From NCBI RefSeq assembly GCF_050433445.1, contig NZ_JBNPXF010000009.1, positions 62,001 to 126,000 on the forward strand: a stretch of DNA of 64,000 nucleotides, in the 5' to 3' direction. Within the stretch, counting starts at the first letter, position 1; every line of letters begins with the position of its first letter. The stretch comes from Kroppenstedtia sanguinis. Lineage in GTDB: Bacteria; Bacillota; Bacilli; Thermoactinomycetales; DSM-45169. Made by a program: the position numbers and the translations under genes. The notes under the pieces were generated by a model. The model saw nothing but the letters and a program-made list of their open reading frames with translations, did no database searches and was not told the DNA's origin. Below are positions 35,519 through 43,713 of this stretch, piece after piece.

Positions 35519-36073
35519 TTAATCTCCCTCGGGATTTGCTTCGATCTTCATCCCCTCCCCTCCAACAGCCTGGGCCAGCGCTTTTTCTTCCAAGGGAATC
35601 CGCACCTTCAGGAGAACCACCAGATTGAGAACAGATAGGGTAACCGCCGTCACATAGGCGCCGAAGAGGAGGGGTAAGACCAACAGCTCCGTCACTACCA
35701 CCACATAATTGGGGTGGGAGAGGTATTTGTAAGGACCTCGCACCACCCGAGGATGTCCAGGGACTACCCAGATTCGAGTGTTCCAATAGGGGCCGAGGGA
35801 GTGAATACTCCAGATCCGAAGCCCCTGGGCGAGCAAAAACAGCGTGAAAGGAATGGGCCACCAGGCAGGAGGATGGCTACCGGTCCCAATCACTTCCCCA
35901 GTTAGAGAGATAAAGAATAGGAAATGGATCCCCACCAACAAGGGATAATGCTCCCGGCCCACTTCTACCCCTCCTTGATCGCGGATCCAGCGGGCATGTT
36001 TTCGGGCCAGAAGCAACTCCGCCCCTCTTTGCAACAGCAGACCCACCATCACGATCGGAAACCAAAAATTCAT
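35519..36073 (-). CDS. bpsB: Isoprenylcysteine methyltransferase-fold protein BpsB (YpbQ)
   Basis: 184 residues, five membrane segments. The C-terminal NTRIWVVPGHPRVVRGPYKYLSHPNYVVVVTELL is the ICMT/PEMT SAM-binding signature. In Bacillus, BpsB (YpbQ) O-methylates alkylpyrones made by BpsA, the gene just upstream here. The ATG at 36073 has GGAAGGGAG 8 bp upstream. The distance to the bpsA stop is under 20 bp, so the two form an operon. Confidence 0.85.
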   Translation of the reverse strand: MNFWFPIVMVGLLLQRGAELLLARKHARWIRDQGGVEVGREHYPLLVGIHFLFFISLTGEVIGTGSHPPAWWPIPFTLFLLAQGLRIWSIHSLGPYWNTRIWVVPGHPRVVRGPYKYLSHPNYVVVVTELLVLPLLFGAYVTAVTLSVLNLVVLLKVRIPLEEKALAQAVGGEGMKIEANPEGD

Positions 36074-36091
36074 CTCCCCCACTCCCTTCCT

Positions 36092-37156
36092 TCACCACCG
36101 GAGCAACATCAATTCAGAGCTGAAGCCAGGCCCCAGCGCTGTCATCAATCCGTACTCCCCAGGGTGGTGAGACTCCCTAAGTTCTCGTTCTAAGACAAAC
36201 AGAACTGTCGCCGACGACATGTTGCCATATTCCTTCAACACCTCATAGGAATGAAGCAACGCCTCCCCAGGCAATTCTAAGGCCTCTTCGTACGCTTTCA
36301 ACACCTTGGCCCCGCCGGGGTGAGCGATATAGCGACGGACCTGATCCAGAGACAATCCCACCTGCTCCAGGAACTCCCCAACCAAGGGCGTCACTTCTTT
36401 GCGAACCACTCCAGGAATATCTCGGGAAAAGACCACCTTCAATCCGTCATCCGTCACATCCCAGCCCATCACATCTAAAGAATTCGGCCAAGTCGTGGTC
36501 ATCGTATCCAACACCATCGGACCAGCTCCCGATTCTCCCGGAATTTGAGCGTCATCTCCCGCCACCAGCACCGCAGCCGCCCCATCAGCAAACAGGGAAG
36601 TGGCCACCAGATTACTTTTGGAACGATCATTCAGCCTGAAGGTGAGACTACACAACTCCACCGCCAACAAGACCACCCGGCTGTCAGGAAAAGCGCGGGC
36701 ATATTCACAGGCCCGTGCCAACCCCGATGCCCCGCCGGCACACCCCAATCCCCAAATCGGAGTTCGTTTGACATGCCGGTTCAGTCCCAACCCATTGACG
36801 ATTCGGGCGTCGATACTGGGAGTAGCCAAGCCCGAGGTGGATACAAAAAACAGATGATCCACCTCTTCAGGTGAAATCCCTGCTCGATCCAGACAACGGC
36901 TCACCGCTTCCTCCCCCAAATGACAGGCCGTCTCAATATAGATCCGGTTTCGTTCACCAAATCCTCGCTCCTGCTCAAACCAACTTCGTGGGCGGCTCAA
37001 ATGTCGGGTGTGAATTCGGGTATTTTCAAAAATCGGTAGATATCGATCAATGTCATCGAAGGAATCCTCAAACAGCCGGCGCCCAAACTCCCTCGCTTCT
37101 TCCTGTGGGAGAATATGCTCCGGGACTGCGGTACCGACTGACACGATCCGAGGCAT
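36092..37156 (-). CDS. bpsA: Type III polyketide synthase BpsA (chalcone-synthase-like)
   Basis: 354 residues with the full catalytic triad: Cys in GLGCAGGASG, His in IAHPGG and Asn in YGNMSS. Bacillus BpsA condenses long-chain acyl-CoA with malonyl-CoA units to make alkylpyrones. The ATG at 37156 starts MPRIVSVGTAVPEH, the usual N-terminus; a frame open to 37255 runs into the terminator region. It is followed by the methyltransferase bpsB, matching the known two-gene pathway. Confidence 0.92.
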   Translation of the reverse strand: MPRIVSVGTAVPEHILPQEEAREFGRRLFEDSFDDIDRYLPIFENTRIHTRHLSRPRSWFEQERGFGERNRIYIETACHLGEEAVSRCLDRAGISPEEVDHLFFVSTSGLATPSIDARIVNGLGLNRHVKRTPIWGLGCAGGASGLARACEYARAFPDSRVVLLAVELCSLTFRLNDRSKSNLVATSLFADGAAAVLVAGDDAQIPGESGAGPMVLDTMTTTWPNSLDVMGWDVTDDGLKVVFSRDIPGVVRKEVTPLVGEFLEQVGLSLDQVRRYIAHPGGAKVLKAYEEALELPGEALLHSYEVLKEYGNMSSATVLFVLERELRESHHPGEYGLMTALGPGFSSELMLLRW

Positions 37157-37240
37157 GAAATTTGATCCCTCCCATCCTCTTAGGCTCTTGTAACGGTTAG
37201 TCTTCTTCCTGCGGCTGGAAATATACGCCATATGAATAAC

Positions 37241-37278
37241 AAAAAAAGACCGCACGCTCTAGCGTCGTACGGTCTTTG
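37241..37278 (-). terminator. Terminator of coaA
   Basis: AAAGACCG.ACG and CGT.CGGTCTTT arms with seven T on the minus strand, just after the coaA stop. Confidence 0.85.
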
Positions 37279-37288
37279 CGCTCCCTGA

Positions 37289-38233
37289 TCACATCTTCCG
37301 CAATTGAACTTGTCGAATTACATGATCCGGCCCTTTGGTGAGAATCAGACGGGCACGCCCCCGGGTAGGAAGGATGTTTTGCAACAAGTTGGGCCGATTG
37401 ATCTCTTCCCAGATTCTCCGGGCAGTGACGACGGCCTCTTCTTCAGTCAGGTCCGCATAACGACGGAAATAAGAGTCGGGATCTCGAAATGCGGTTCGAC
37501 GAAGCACCTGAAAACGTTCCACATACCAGCGAGCGATATCCTCCTCATCCGCATCCACATAAATAGAAAAATCGATGAAATCGGATACAAACACAGCCGG
37601 AGCCTCAGGTCCCACGCAGGGATTCTGCAGAATGTTCAACCCTTCCACCACCACGATGTCGGGACAGTGGATCCGCTTTTTTTGTTCTGGCAAAATATCA
37701 TAGGTCAGATGGGAATAAAGGGGTACGCTCACTTCTTCTTTCCCAGATTTCAAATCAGTCAGAAACCGGATCAGTCCCTCCAGGTCATAACTTTCGGGAA
37801 ATCCCTTCCGCTTCATCAGCCCTCTTTCTTCCAAAACCCGATTGGGGTAGAGAAAACCATCTGTGGTCACCAATTCCACCCGGGGATTCCCTGGCCAACG
37901 GCGCAATAGTGCCTGTAACACCCGGGCGGTAGTGCTTTTCCCTACGGCGACACTTCCGGAAATCCCGATAATAAACGGAATTTTGGGATTCAGATCTCCT
38001 AAAAATAATCTCGTCGCCTCAGACATCTTGCGATTGCTGGTGGCTAATAAGTTGAGGAGACGGGACAGAGGGAGGTATACTTCTGATGCTTCTTCCAGGG
38101 AGAGTTTTTCATTGATCCCCTTGAGATCTTCCAGCTCCCTCTCTGTCAAAGGCATGGAGACAGAAGCACGCAACCTTTTCCACTGCTCCCTGTTCAATGT
38201 GAGATAAGGTGATAAACCCTCTTGCGATTCCAT
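37289..38233 (-). CDS. coaA: Type I pantothenate kinase
   Basis: 314 residues, normal for CoaA. P-loop GSVAVGKST, the DGFLYPN segment, KGFPESYD and the late YADLTEEEA.. region are characteristic. It phosphorylates pantothenate in the first step of coenzyme A synthesis. The ATG at 38233 has AAGGAGG 9 bp upstream. It is monocistronic. Confidence 0.95.
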   Translation of the reverse strand: MESQEGLSPYLTLNREQWKRLRASVSMPLTERELEDLKGINEKLSLEEASEVYLPLSRLLNLLATSNRKMSEATRLFLGDLNPKIPFIIGISGSVAVGKSTTARVLQALLRRWPGNPRVELVTTDGFLYPNRVLEERGLMKRKGFPESYDLEGLIRFLTDLKSGKEEVSVPLYSHLTYDILPEQKKRIHCPDIVVVEGLNILQNPCVGPEAPAVFVSDFIDFSIYVDADEEDIARWYVERFQVLRRTAFRDPDSYFRRYADLTEEEAVVTARRIWEEINRPNLLQNILPTRGRARLILTKGPDHVIRQVQLRKM

Positions 38234-38681
38234 TGTTGTCGCCCTCCTTCCCTTATACAATTCCCACCCTATTGTACCTGAAGGAGGAAACTACGAAAAT
38301 AATAGATTTCTTCCTGATCTGCACAGAAGCGATGGAACAGCCCTGATTCTGGGTAAGTGATTGTAAAATCTCACTGACCAGTTCACCTCCATCTGGCAGT
38401 CCTGCCTCCATCCCTTTCAGGGCGAATCAGCATTAGGCCGTATACAAAAAATTCTTCCTTAGGCAGATGGCATTCTGTAGGATTCTCCTTTATGCTAGTA
38501 ACAAGCAGCCCGCCACAACGACCTCCATTTATCCATGTTCCCTCCATTAGGGGGGCTTTTTTTTGTTCTTGGAATCTGTGTTGTAAATCCAAATCCGAGG
38601 CTGCGTCGGAGCCAACCCTTCTGTGTTACAATTCTCCAAGGGGACTGCACTCATTCCGATGGGGTTTCGGAGGATCAAACC
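38234..38681. other. Intergenic region with an orphan plus-strand terminator
   Basis: No protein gene that I can support. CCCTCC / GGGGGG with a four-base loop and eight T (38540-38564, plus strand) is a good terminator but has no gene before it on that strand. A small RNA or a leader of the downstream gene is possible. Confidence 0.35.
38540..38564 (+). terminator. Orphan plus-strand terminator
   Basis: A 6-bp stem (one G-U pair), ATTA loop, T8 tail, 118 bp before the next plus-strand gene. Confidence 0.55.
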
Positions 38682-39665
38682 TTGAAAATCAAGTTTACTG
38701 CAACACACTGGCTGGTATTAGGGTCTGCCGTCACCCTGTTCATCTTGGACCTCTGGATTGAAAATGATTCCGAATCCTTCTACTTCAATTCCTTCTTGCA
38801 AAAATTGCTGGGATTCGATTTTCCCTTCATCATCACCTTCCTCTTGGTGATTTTCTGCATCTTGGTGGCCCGGTTGCGCGGGGAAGAATATAAAGCAATC
38901 CTCGCCGACAAAGCGCGAACCTTTATGGAACTGTATGACGATTTGCAGGAGATGCAGTGGAGAAACTCCGTGGAGAAAGCGATGGAACGCTTCACCAAAA
39001 ACGAACCCGATGTCTTGGCCGCCCAGCTGTACAGGTACAGCCTCAAACATTATCCCCATCATGTGAAAGTGCAAGCCAATCATATTTCTGCCTATGTTTC
39101 GGAAGGGATCGAGTTAAATGCCCTGGTGCAGATCATCTTTCAGATCGAAAAGAAGATGTACCTACAATTCACCCAGGCTAAAAAGGCGATGGATCGAAAC
39201 CGTCCCGACCGACTTCTCTCCTTTATCGGAGACCTTTACCATGAAATCAAGGAACAGAGCCATCAAGACCGGATAAATGATCAGCTAGCGATGAAATACG
39301 CCTTTTTGGTGATGGGGGTCAACATTCTGGAGAACAAACTCAATCTCGATGTCTCCTTTTCCCTGGACTCAGAGATTGAGCGGAACTTGAATGAACACAA
39401 GCGAACGGGGATCCTGCGCGGAATTTTGTTGGACGATGAAGTTTACACCTTTGAACACAAGGGAACCAGTCGCAAACGGGGGCGTCTGTATCTCACACGG
39501 ACCACACAGGTCCATGATACGCCGTATATTTTCCTGTTGACGATCAATCCCGATCTCTTATCTGAAGCAGAGGGCTATGATCAACTGAAGCAACTTCAAA
39601 AAAAATTCGCGAAACATATGCAACAGGCTTTCGATTTATCGTATACTAATAACAGAGATCAATGA
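38682..39665 (+). CDS. Membrane-anchored protein of unknown function
   Basis: 327 residues: two N-terminal membrane helices (THWLVLGSAVTLFILDLWI and FPFIITFLLVIFCILVARL), then a long charged cytoplasmic part that is mostly helical, followed by a beta-rich end (TFEHKGTSRKRGRLYLTRTTQVHDTPYIFLLTINP). I do not recognise the family. The TTG at 38682 is chosen (CGGAGG 8 bp upstream). The frame is open to 38535, but that part is non-coding in character. The small gene at 39687 follows and may be cotranscribed. Confidence 0.7.
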   Translation: MKIKFTATHWLVLGSAVTLFILDLWIENDSESFYFNSFLQKLLGFDFPFIITFLLVIFCILVARLRGEEYKAILADKARTFMELYDDLQEMQWRNSVEKAMERFTKNEPDVLAAQLYRYSLKHYPHHVKVQANHISAYVSEGIELNALVQIIFQIEKKMYLQFTQAKKAMDRNRPDRLLSFIGDLYHEIKEQSHQDRINDQLAMKYAFLVMGVNILENKLNLDVSFSLDSEIERNLNEHKRTGILRGILLDDEVYTFEHKGTSRKRGRLYLTRTTQVHDTPYIFLLTINPDLLSEAEGYDQLKQLQKKFAKHMQQAFDLSYTNNRDQ

Positions 39666-39686
39666 TGAAAAGGAGTCGGATCACGC

Positions 39687-39854
39687 TTGGAAAAGTCTTA
39701 TCCGCCTCAAACCAACCTGGATGAACAAGTGATCATCAGCAGTTTGCGTCAGCTAGGTTTCACAGTGGAAAAGGGTGGGTCCAAAAAGACAGATCAAAAG
39801 CGTCTGTTCTCCGCTGTCATTGGCAAAGCCAAAGAACGTCTCGTATTGGAATAA
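39687..39854 (+). CDS. Small basic protein, unknown
   Basis: 55 residues from a TTG start with AAAGGAG 11 bp upstream: MEKSYPPQTNLDEQVIISSL, then a GFTVEKGGSKKTDQ stretch and a Lys-rich end, IGKAKERLVLE. It lies 21 bp after the membrane-protein gene and a strong terminator follows, which supports a real gene. I assign no function. Confidence 0.55.
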   Translation: MEKSYPPQTNLDEQVIISSLRQLGFTVEKGGSKKTDQKRLFSAVIGKAKERLVLE

Positions 39855-39876
39855 CCCCGGATATCCGGGGTTTTTT
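39855..39876 (+). terminator. Terminator after the 38.7-39.9 kb pair
   Basis: CCCCGG ATAT CCGGGG followed by T6. Confidence 0.92.
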
Positions 39877-39895
39877 ATAATGCTTCTTCTACCAT

Positions 39896-40243
39896 TTATT
39901 TCTTCATCAGCCGATTGACTGTCACCATCAGTTCATCGATCACTTCTTCGTCGCCTTCCCGGATCCGTTCCACCACACAGCTTTTCATATGCCCTTCCAG
40001 CAAAATTCGACTGACGCTGTTCAAAGCCGACTGAGCAGCAGCGATCTGGGTCAACACATCATCGCAGTAAGTATCGTTCTCAATCAGACGACGTACCCCG
40101 CGGATCTGCCCTTCGATGCGGTTCAGACGAGAGGTGAGGTTGTTTTTTACCTGTTGGGAATGATGGCTTTTTCTCACTCCCTGGATCTCACTGCGATCCT
40201 CCTTCTTTTCCCCGGGATTCAGCTCCGGATTGACTATCTCCAT
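39896..40243 (-). CDS. csoR: CsoR-family copper-sensing repressor
   Basis: 115 residues of the all-helical CsoR/RcnR family. The Cu(I) ligands Cys-His-Cys are present: Cys in NDTYCDDVL, and His and Cys in LEGHMKSC. It represses copZ/copA by binding the palindromes upstream of them and releases DNA on Cu(I). The ATG at 40243 has AAGGGGG 7 bp upstream. An N-terminal polar tail of about 30 residues precedes the core. It lies downstream of copA on the same strand. Confidence 0.92.
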   Translation of the reverse strand: MEIVNPELNPGEKKEDRSEIQGVRKSHHSQQVKNNLTSRLNRIEGQIRGVRRLIENDTYCDDVLTQIAAAQSALNSVSRILLEGHMKSCVVERIREGDEEVIDELMVTVNRLMKK

Positions 40244-40349
40244 AGGAAATCCCCCTTCCTTTCCACTATTATACACAGCAGTGGATTCCGTAATATAAAT
40301 AAAAAATCCCGTCCCTCTGATCGCCCTCCTGCTCTGATTTCATCTACCC

Positions 40350-42758
40350 TCACTTCAGTTGAACACGTTGCAACCGAAGCGCATTCAGTACAACGGAGAC
40401 GGAGCTGAAGGCCATCGCCGCCCCGGCCAGCCAAGGAGCCAAAAGACCGACTGCGGCCACCGGGATGCCAATCACATTGTACGCTAGGGCCCAGAACAGG
40501 TTTTGATGAATGTTTCGCACGGTTTTCCGGCTCATGGCGATGCCATCGGAAATCCCCTTCAGATCCCCGCGCATCAAGGTGACATCCGCCGCTTCCATAG
40601 CCACATCTGTCCCAGTGCCGATCGCCATCCCGATATCCGCCGTCGCCAGGGCCGGAGCATCGTTGATCCCGTCCCCTACCATCGCCACCCGGTGACCCGC
40701 CTCCTGCAATTTTTTCACTTCCTCTGCCTTCTGTTCCGGAAGCACCTCTGCGATCACTCGATCCACACCCACTTCCCGGGCGATGGCGTGGGCCGTCCGT
40801 TCATTGTCGCCTGTGAGTAACACCACATCCAGTCCCATGTCATGCAAACGCCGGATCGCTTCCTTAGACGTATCCTTGATCGTGTCAGCGACAGCAATGA
40901 CCCCCGCCAACTGCCCATCCACCGCCGCCAACATCGCAGTCTTCCCTTCTTTCTCCAAACGGCTCATGATTGCTTCTGCCCGACTCCCGTCCACACCTAC
41001 CTGATTCAGCAGGCGTCGGGTCCCGACCCTCACCTCGCGCCCCTCGATGTAGGAACGGATTCCGTAGCCAGGAAGGGCTTCAAACTCGTCGGGAGATCCT
41101 ATTTCGATCTTGCGCTCCCGGATCCCGGATACGATCGCTGTCGCTAAGGGATGCTCGGAGTTCCTTTCCGCTGAACCTACCCACCGAAGGAACTCTGTTT
41201 CATCCATATCTAAGGGATAAACATCGGTCAGCTCCGGTTCCCCCTTGGTGATCGTCCCCGTTTTATCCAGGATCACCGTATCGATCCGGTGGGTAACTTC
41301 CAGGTGCTCCCCCCCTTTGAACAGTACTCCCAGCTCTGCGGCCCGACCGGACCCAGCCATGATAGACGTCGGAGTCGCCAAACCCAGGGCACAGGGACAA
41401 GCGATGACCAGGACGGCGATCGCTTTTTCCAATGCGGAAGCGAAGTCCCCAGGGTGGACTGCGAAGAACCAGATCAAAAACGTCACCAGCGCAATTCCCA
41501 CCACAATCGGCACAAAGACCCCGGAGATGCGATCGGCGATCCGCTGGATCGGGGCTTTGGAACCCTGGGCCTCCTCCACCACTCGGATGATCTGGGCGAG
41601 GGCAGTCTCTTTGCCCACCTTGTCAGCCCGGATCCGCAACACACCGTGACCATTCACCGTCGCACCGATCACGGAATCCCCTTCCTTTTTTTCTACCGGC
41701 AGACTCTCCCCGGTCAACATCGACTCGTCCACTGTGGAAGAGCCCTCCAACACCTCTCCGTCCACGGGCACTTTTTCACCGGGTTTGACGATCACCACAT
41801 CTCCAATGATCACTTCTTCTACAGGGATGGAGATTTCCTTCCCTTCCCGAATCACCAAAGCGGTCTGGGCCCGCAATCCCATCAATTTTCGGATCGCCTC
41901 GGAAGTACGCCCCTTCGCTTTGGCCTCAAACAATTTCCCGAGCAGGATCAATGTAATTAAGATCGCACTCGTCTCAAAGTAGAGTTCTGGCATGGAATCC
42001 CCAAGTCCTCCCATGTCACGGAGCATGAGGTATAAACTGTAAAAATAGGCGGCGGATGTTCCCAAGGCCACCAACACATCCATGTTGGCACTCCCGTTTT
42101 TCAGTGCCTTGTATGCCCCGACATAAAATTGCTTTCCGATGACAAACTGCACAGGGGTTGCCAACAGCAACTGGATCCAGGGATTCAGCAGCCACTCAGG
42201 GACCCACAGGAATGAAGTAAAGGAAAAGTGCCCCACCATCGTCCACAACAAGGGAAGAGAAAGCACCGCTGAGATAATAAACTTCCACTGCTGAGCTTCA
42301 ATCGCCTGCTGACGGCGGTCTTTATCATTTTCCCCTTCCTTCTTGCGGGTAGCGGTATAACCTATATCCTCAACTTTGTGGATCAGATCCTCCACTGCGA
42401 GGGTCCCCGAGGAGAAAACCACATGAGCCGTCTCGGTGGCCAGGTTGACATGGACGCGATTCACACCCTGCAAGCGATTTAATCCCTTCTCGATCCGGTT
42501 GGCACAAGCGGCACAGGTCATACCTCCGATCTGGAGATTCACTTCCTCTTGGACGGTGTCATACCCTAGATCCCCTATTTTCTCTTCCATCTGGGATAGT
42601 TGCACCTGCTCCGGATCATAAGTGACGGACGCTTGTTCCAAAGCAAGATTGACATGAGCCGACTGAACTCCCTCCATCCGGCTCAACCCTTTCTCAATCC
42701 GATTGGCACAAGCGGCACAGGTCATGCCGCTGATTTTCAGGGAAGCCTTCTTCTCCAT
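40350..42758 (-). CDS. copA: Copper-exporting P1B-type ATPase
   Basis: 802 residues. Two N-terminal heavy-metal domains, each with GMTCAACA, then the transmembrane metal site CPC (VIACPCALGLATPT), phosphorylation loop DKTGTITKGE and the HP locus SEHPLA. It pumps Cu(I) out of the cytosol. The ATG at 42758 has GAGGTGG upstream; a TTG at 42776 overlaps the operator. It is preceded by a CsoR-type palindrome and the copper chaperone gene. Confidence 0.97.
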   Translation of the reverse strand: MEKKASLKISGMTCAACANRIEKGLSRMEGVQSAHVNLALEQASVTYDPEQVQLSQMEEKIGDLGYDTVQEEVNLQIGGMTCAACANRIEKGLNRLQGVNRVHVNLATETAHVVFSSGTLAVEDLIHKVEDIGYTATRKKEGENDKDRRQQAIEAQQWKFIISAVLSLPLLWTMVGHFSFTSFLWVPEWLLNPWIQLLLATPVQFVIGKQFYVGAYKALKNGSANMDVLVALGTSAAYFYSLYLMLRDMGGLGDSMPELYFETSAILITLILLGKLFEAKAKGRTSEAIRKLMGLRAQTALVIREGKEISIPVEEVIIGDVVIVKPGEKVPVDGEVLEGSSTVDESMLTGESLPVEKKEGDSVIGATVNGHGVLRIRADKVGKETALAQIIRVVEEAQGSKAPIQRIADRISGVFVPIVVGIALVTFLIWFFAVHPGDFASALEKAIAVLVIACPCALGLATPTSIMAGSGRAAELGVLFKGGEHLEVTHRIDTVILDKTGTITKGEPELTDVYPLDMDETEFLRWVGSAERNSEHPLATAIVSGIRERKIEIGSPDEFEALPGYGIRSYIEGREVRVGTRRLLNQVGVDGSRAEAIMSRLEKEGKTAMLAAVDGQLAGVIAVADTIKDTSKEAIRRLHDMGLDVVLLTGDNERTAHAIAREVGVDRVIAEVLPEQKAEEVKKLQEAGHRVAMVGDGINDAPALATADIGMAIGTGTDVAMEAADVTLMRGDLKGISDGIAMSRKTVRNIHQNLFWALAYNVIGIPVAAVGLLAPWLAGAAMAFSSVSVVLNALRLQRVQLK

Positions 42759-42776
42759 CTTTACCACCTCGTTCAA

Positions 42777-42793
42777 ATACCCCTATGGGGTAT
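42777..42793. promoter_or_regulatory. CsoR-type operator upstream of copA
   Basis: ATACCCCTATGGGGTAT, a perfect 17-bp palindrome with the ACCCC/GGGGT pattern of CsoR boxes, in the 77-bp gap between copZ and copA. It implies that copA has its own regulated promoter. Confidence 0.8.
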
Positions 42794-42835
42794 ATTCAAA
42801 AGGAAAGGATAGCCGCATTCAGCGGCTCATTCCTT

Positions 42836-43036
42836 TCACACCACATCATAGCCTTGATCTTCGATCGTCTCTTTCACTTGCTCTAATGTCAAGCGATTCT
42901 CGTCATAGATGACCTGGACGGTTCCGGCTTCCAGATCGACCGTCCCTTTCGCCCCGATGCGCTTTAAGGCACTCTCGACGGAATCGACGCAGTGACCACA
43001 GGACATCCCTTTCACATGTAATAATGTCTGGTTCAT
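42836..43036 (-). CDS. copZ: Copper chaperone CopZ
   Basis: 66 residues, a single heavy-metal-associated domain with GMSCGHC as the Cu(I)-binding C-x2-C. It delivers copper to the N-domains of CopA. The ATG at 43036 has GAGGAGG 7 bp upstream. Confidence 0.95.
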   Translation of the reverse strand: MNQTLLHVKGMSCGHCVDSVESALKRIGAKGTVDLEAGTVQVIYDENRLTLEQVKETIEDQGYDVV

Positions 43037-43055
43037 TGTTTTTCCTCCTCGATTT

Positions 43056-43113
43056 ATACCTATAGTGGGTATATAGGTATCTAAACCCAATATACTATAC
43101 CCTGCCAGGGTAT
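43056..43113. promoter_or_regulatory. Two palindromes upstream of copZ, one CsoR-like
   Basis: ATACCCTGCCAGGGTAT at 43097-43113 is a near-perfect CsoR-type palindrome. ATACCTATA / TATAGGTAT arms at 43056-43080 form a second inverted repeat, which also contains an ATACC..GGGTAT half pattern. Together they suggest tandem CsoR sites over the copZ promoter. Confidence 0.7.
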
Positions 43114-43131
43114 GTAAAGACCCATTCGGAA

Positions 43132-43155
43132 TAAAAACACCTCCATATGGAGGAG
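43132..43155 (-). terminator. Terminator of the 43.2 kb small gene
   Basis: CCTCCATATGGAGG with a T5 tract on the minus strand. Confidence 0.75.
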
Positions 43156-43226
43156 TTCGTGAAAAGACGACTCGATCATCCGCAGAGAATCCTTTCCCCG
43201 CCAGCGTGACCCGACTCGTCCTTCAC

Positions 43227-43499
43227 TTAACGGGCAGGGCGGAGAATCACCTTGCCGCCATCTTTGCGATAGCACAATTCTTGACCCGGACCCATCCACC
43301 ATCGGACTTCCTCATCATGGAACGGATCGGGCTCCCCTTCACCCGCAGAGACACCTGAGCCTGCTTCCTCCGTGTCCCCGATCGCGCGCAGGGCGATGTC
43401 TGTCATTTGCCGGTAACAATCCCGCACCCGACCCGCCAACTCGTCCATCAACGCCTGATCGATACTAGACAACTGATATTCTTGACGATTTTCCTGCAT
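43227..43499 (-). CDS. Small acidic protein, unknown
   Basis: 90 residues. The helical N-terminal half (SIDQALMDELAGRVRDCYRQMTDIAL) is followed by an acidic Gly/Ser-rich linker and a short beta-like end (GPGQELCYRKDGGKVILRP). The ATG at 43499 has AAGGGG 8 bp upstream. It has its own terminator and no obvious link to the copper genes. Not recognised. Confidence 0.6.
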   Translation of the reverse strand: MQENRQEYQLSSIDQALMDELAGRVRDCYRQMTDIALRAIGDTEEAGSGVSAGEGEPDPFHDEEVRWWMGPGQELCYRKDGGKVILRPAR

Positions 43500-43662
43500 C
43501 CTTTTCACCCCTTCATCTGCACCACGAAAAGTGCTGTTGACACCTCCTATCCTGTACCAATCTAGCTTGTTTATGTAAAAACTGGCTCATCCTCCGTCAC
43601 AGGAGACAGCTCGGTGTGGAAGACCCTACCGACGAAGGGGGAGAAATCAAAGCATAAAAATG

Positions 43663-43690
43663 AAAACTCCGCCCGGGCTGAGCGGAGTTC
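43663..43690 (-). terminator. Terminator of the PI-PLC gene
   Basis: Stem AACTCCGC / GCGGAGTT, with T-rich sequence following on the minus strand. Confidence 0.75.
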
Positions 43691-43713
43691 ATATTCATTC
43701 AATTTTCAAATGC

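Noticed and set aside
38320..38440. Further MITE-like copy near ACAGCCCTGATTCTGG
   Set aside because: Only short fragments resemble the ends, so it is too diverged to claim.
38383..38592. 69-codon minus-strand ORF between coaA and the membrane protein
   Set aside because: Protein-like in places, but its start has no ribosome site and it runs through the orphan terminator.
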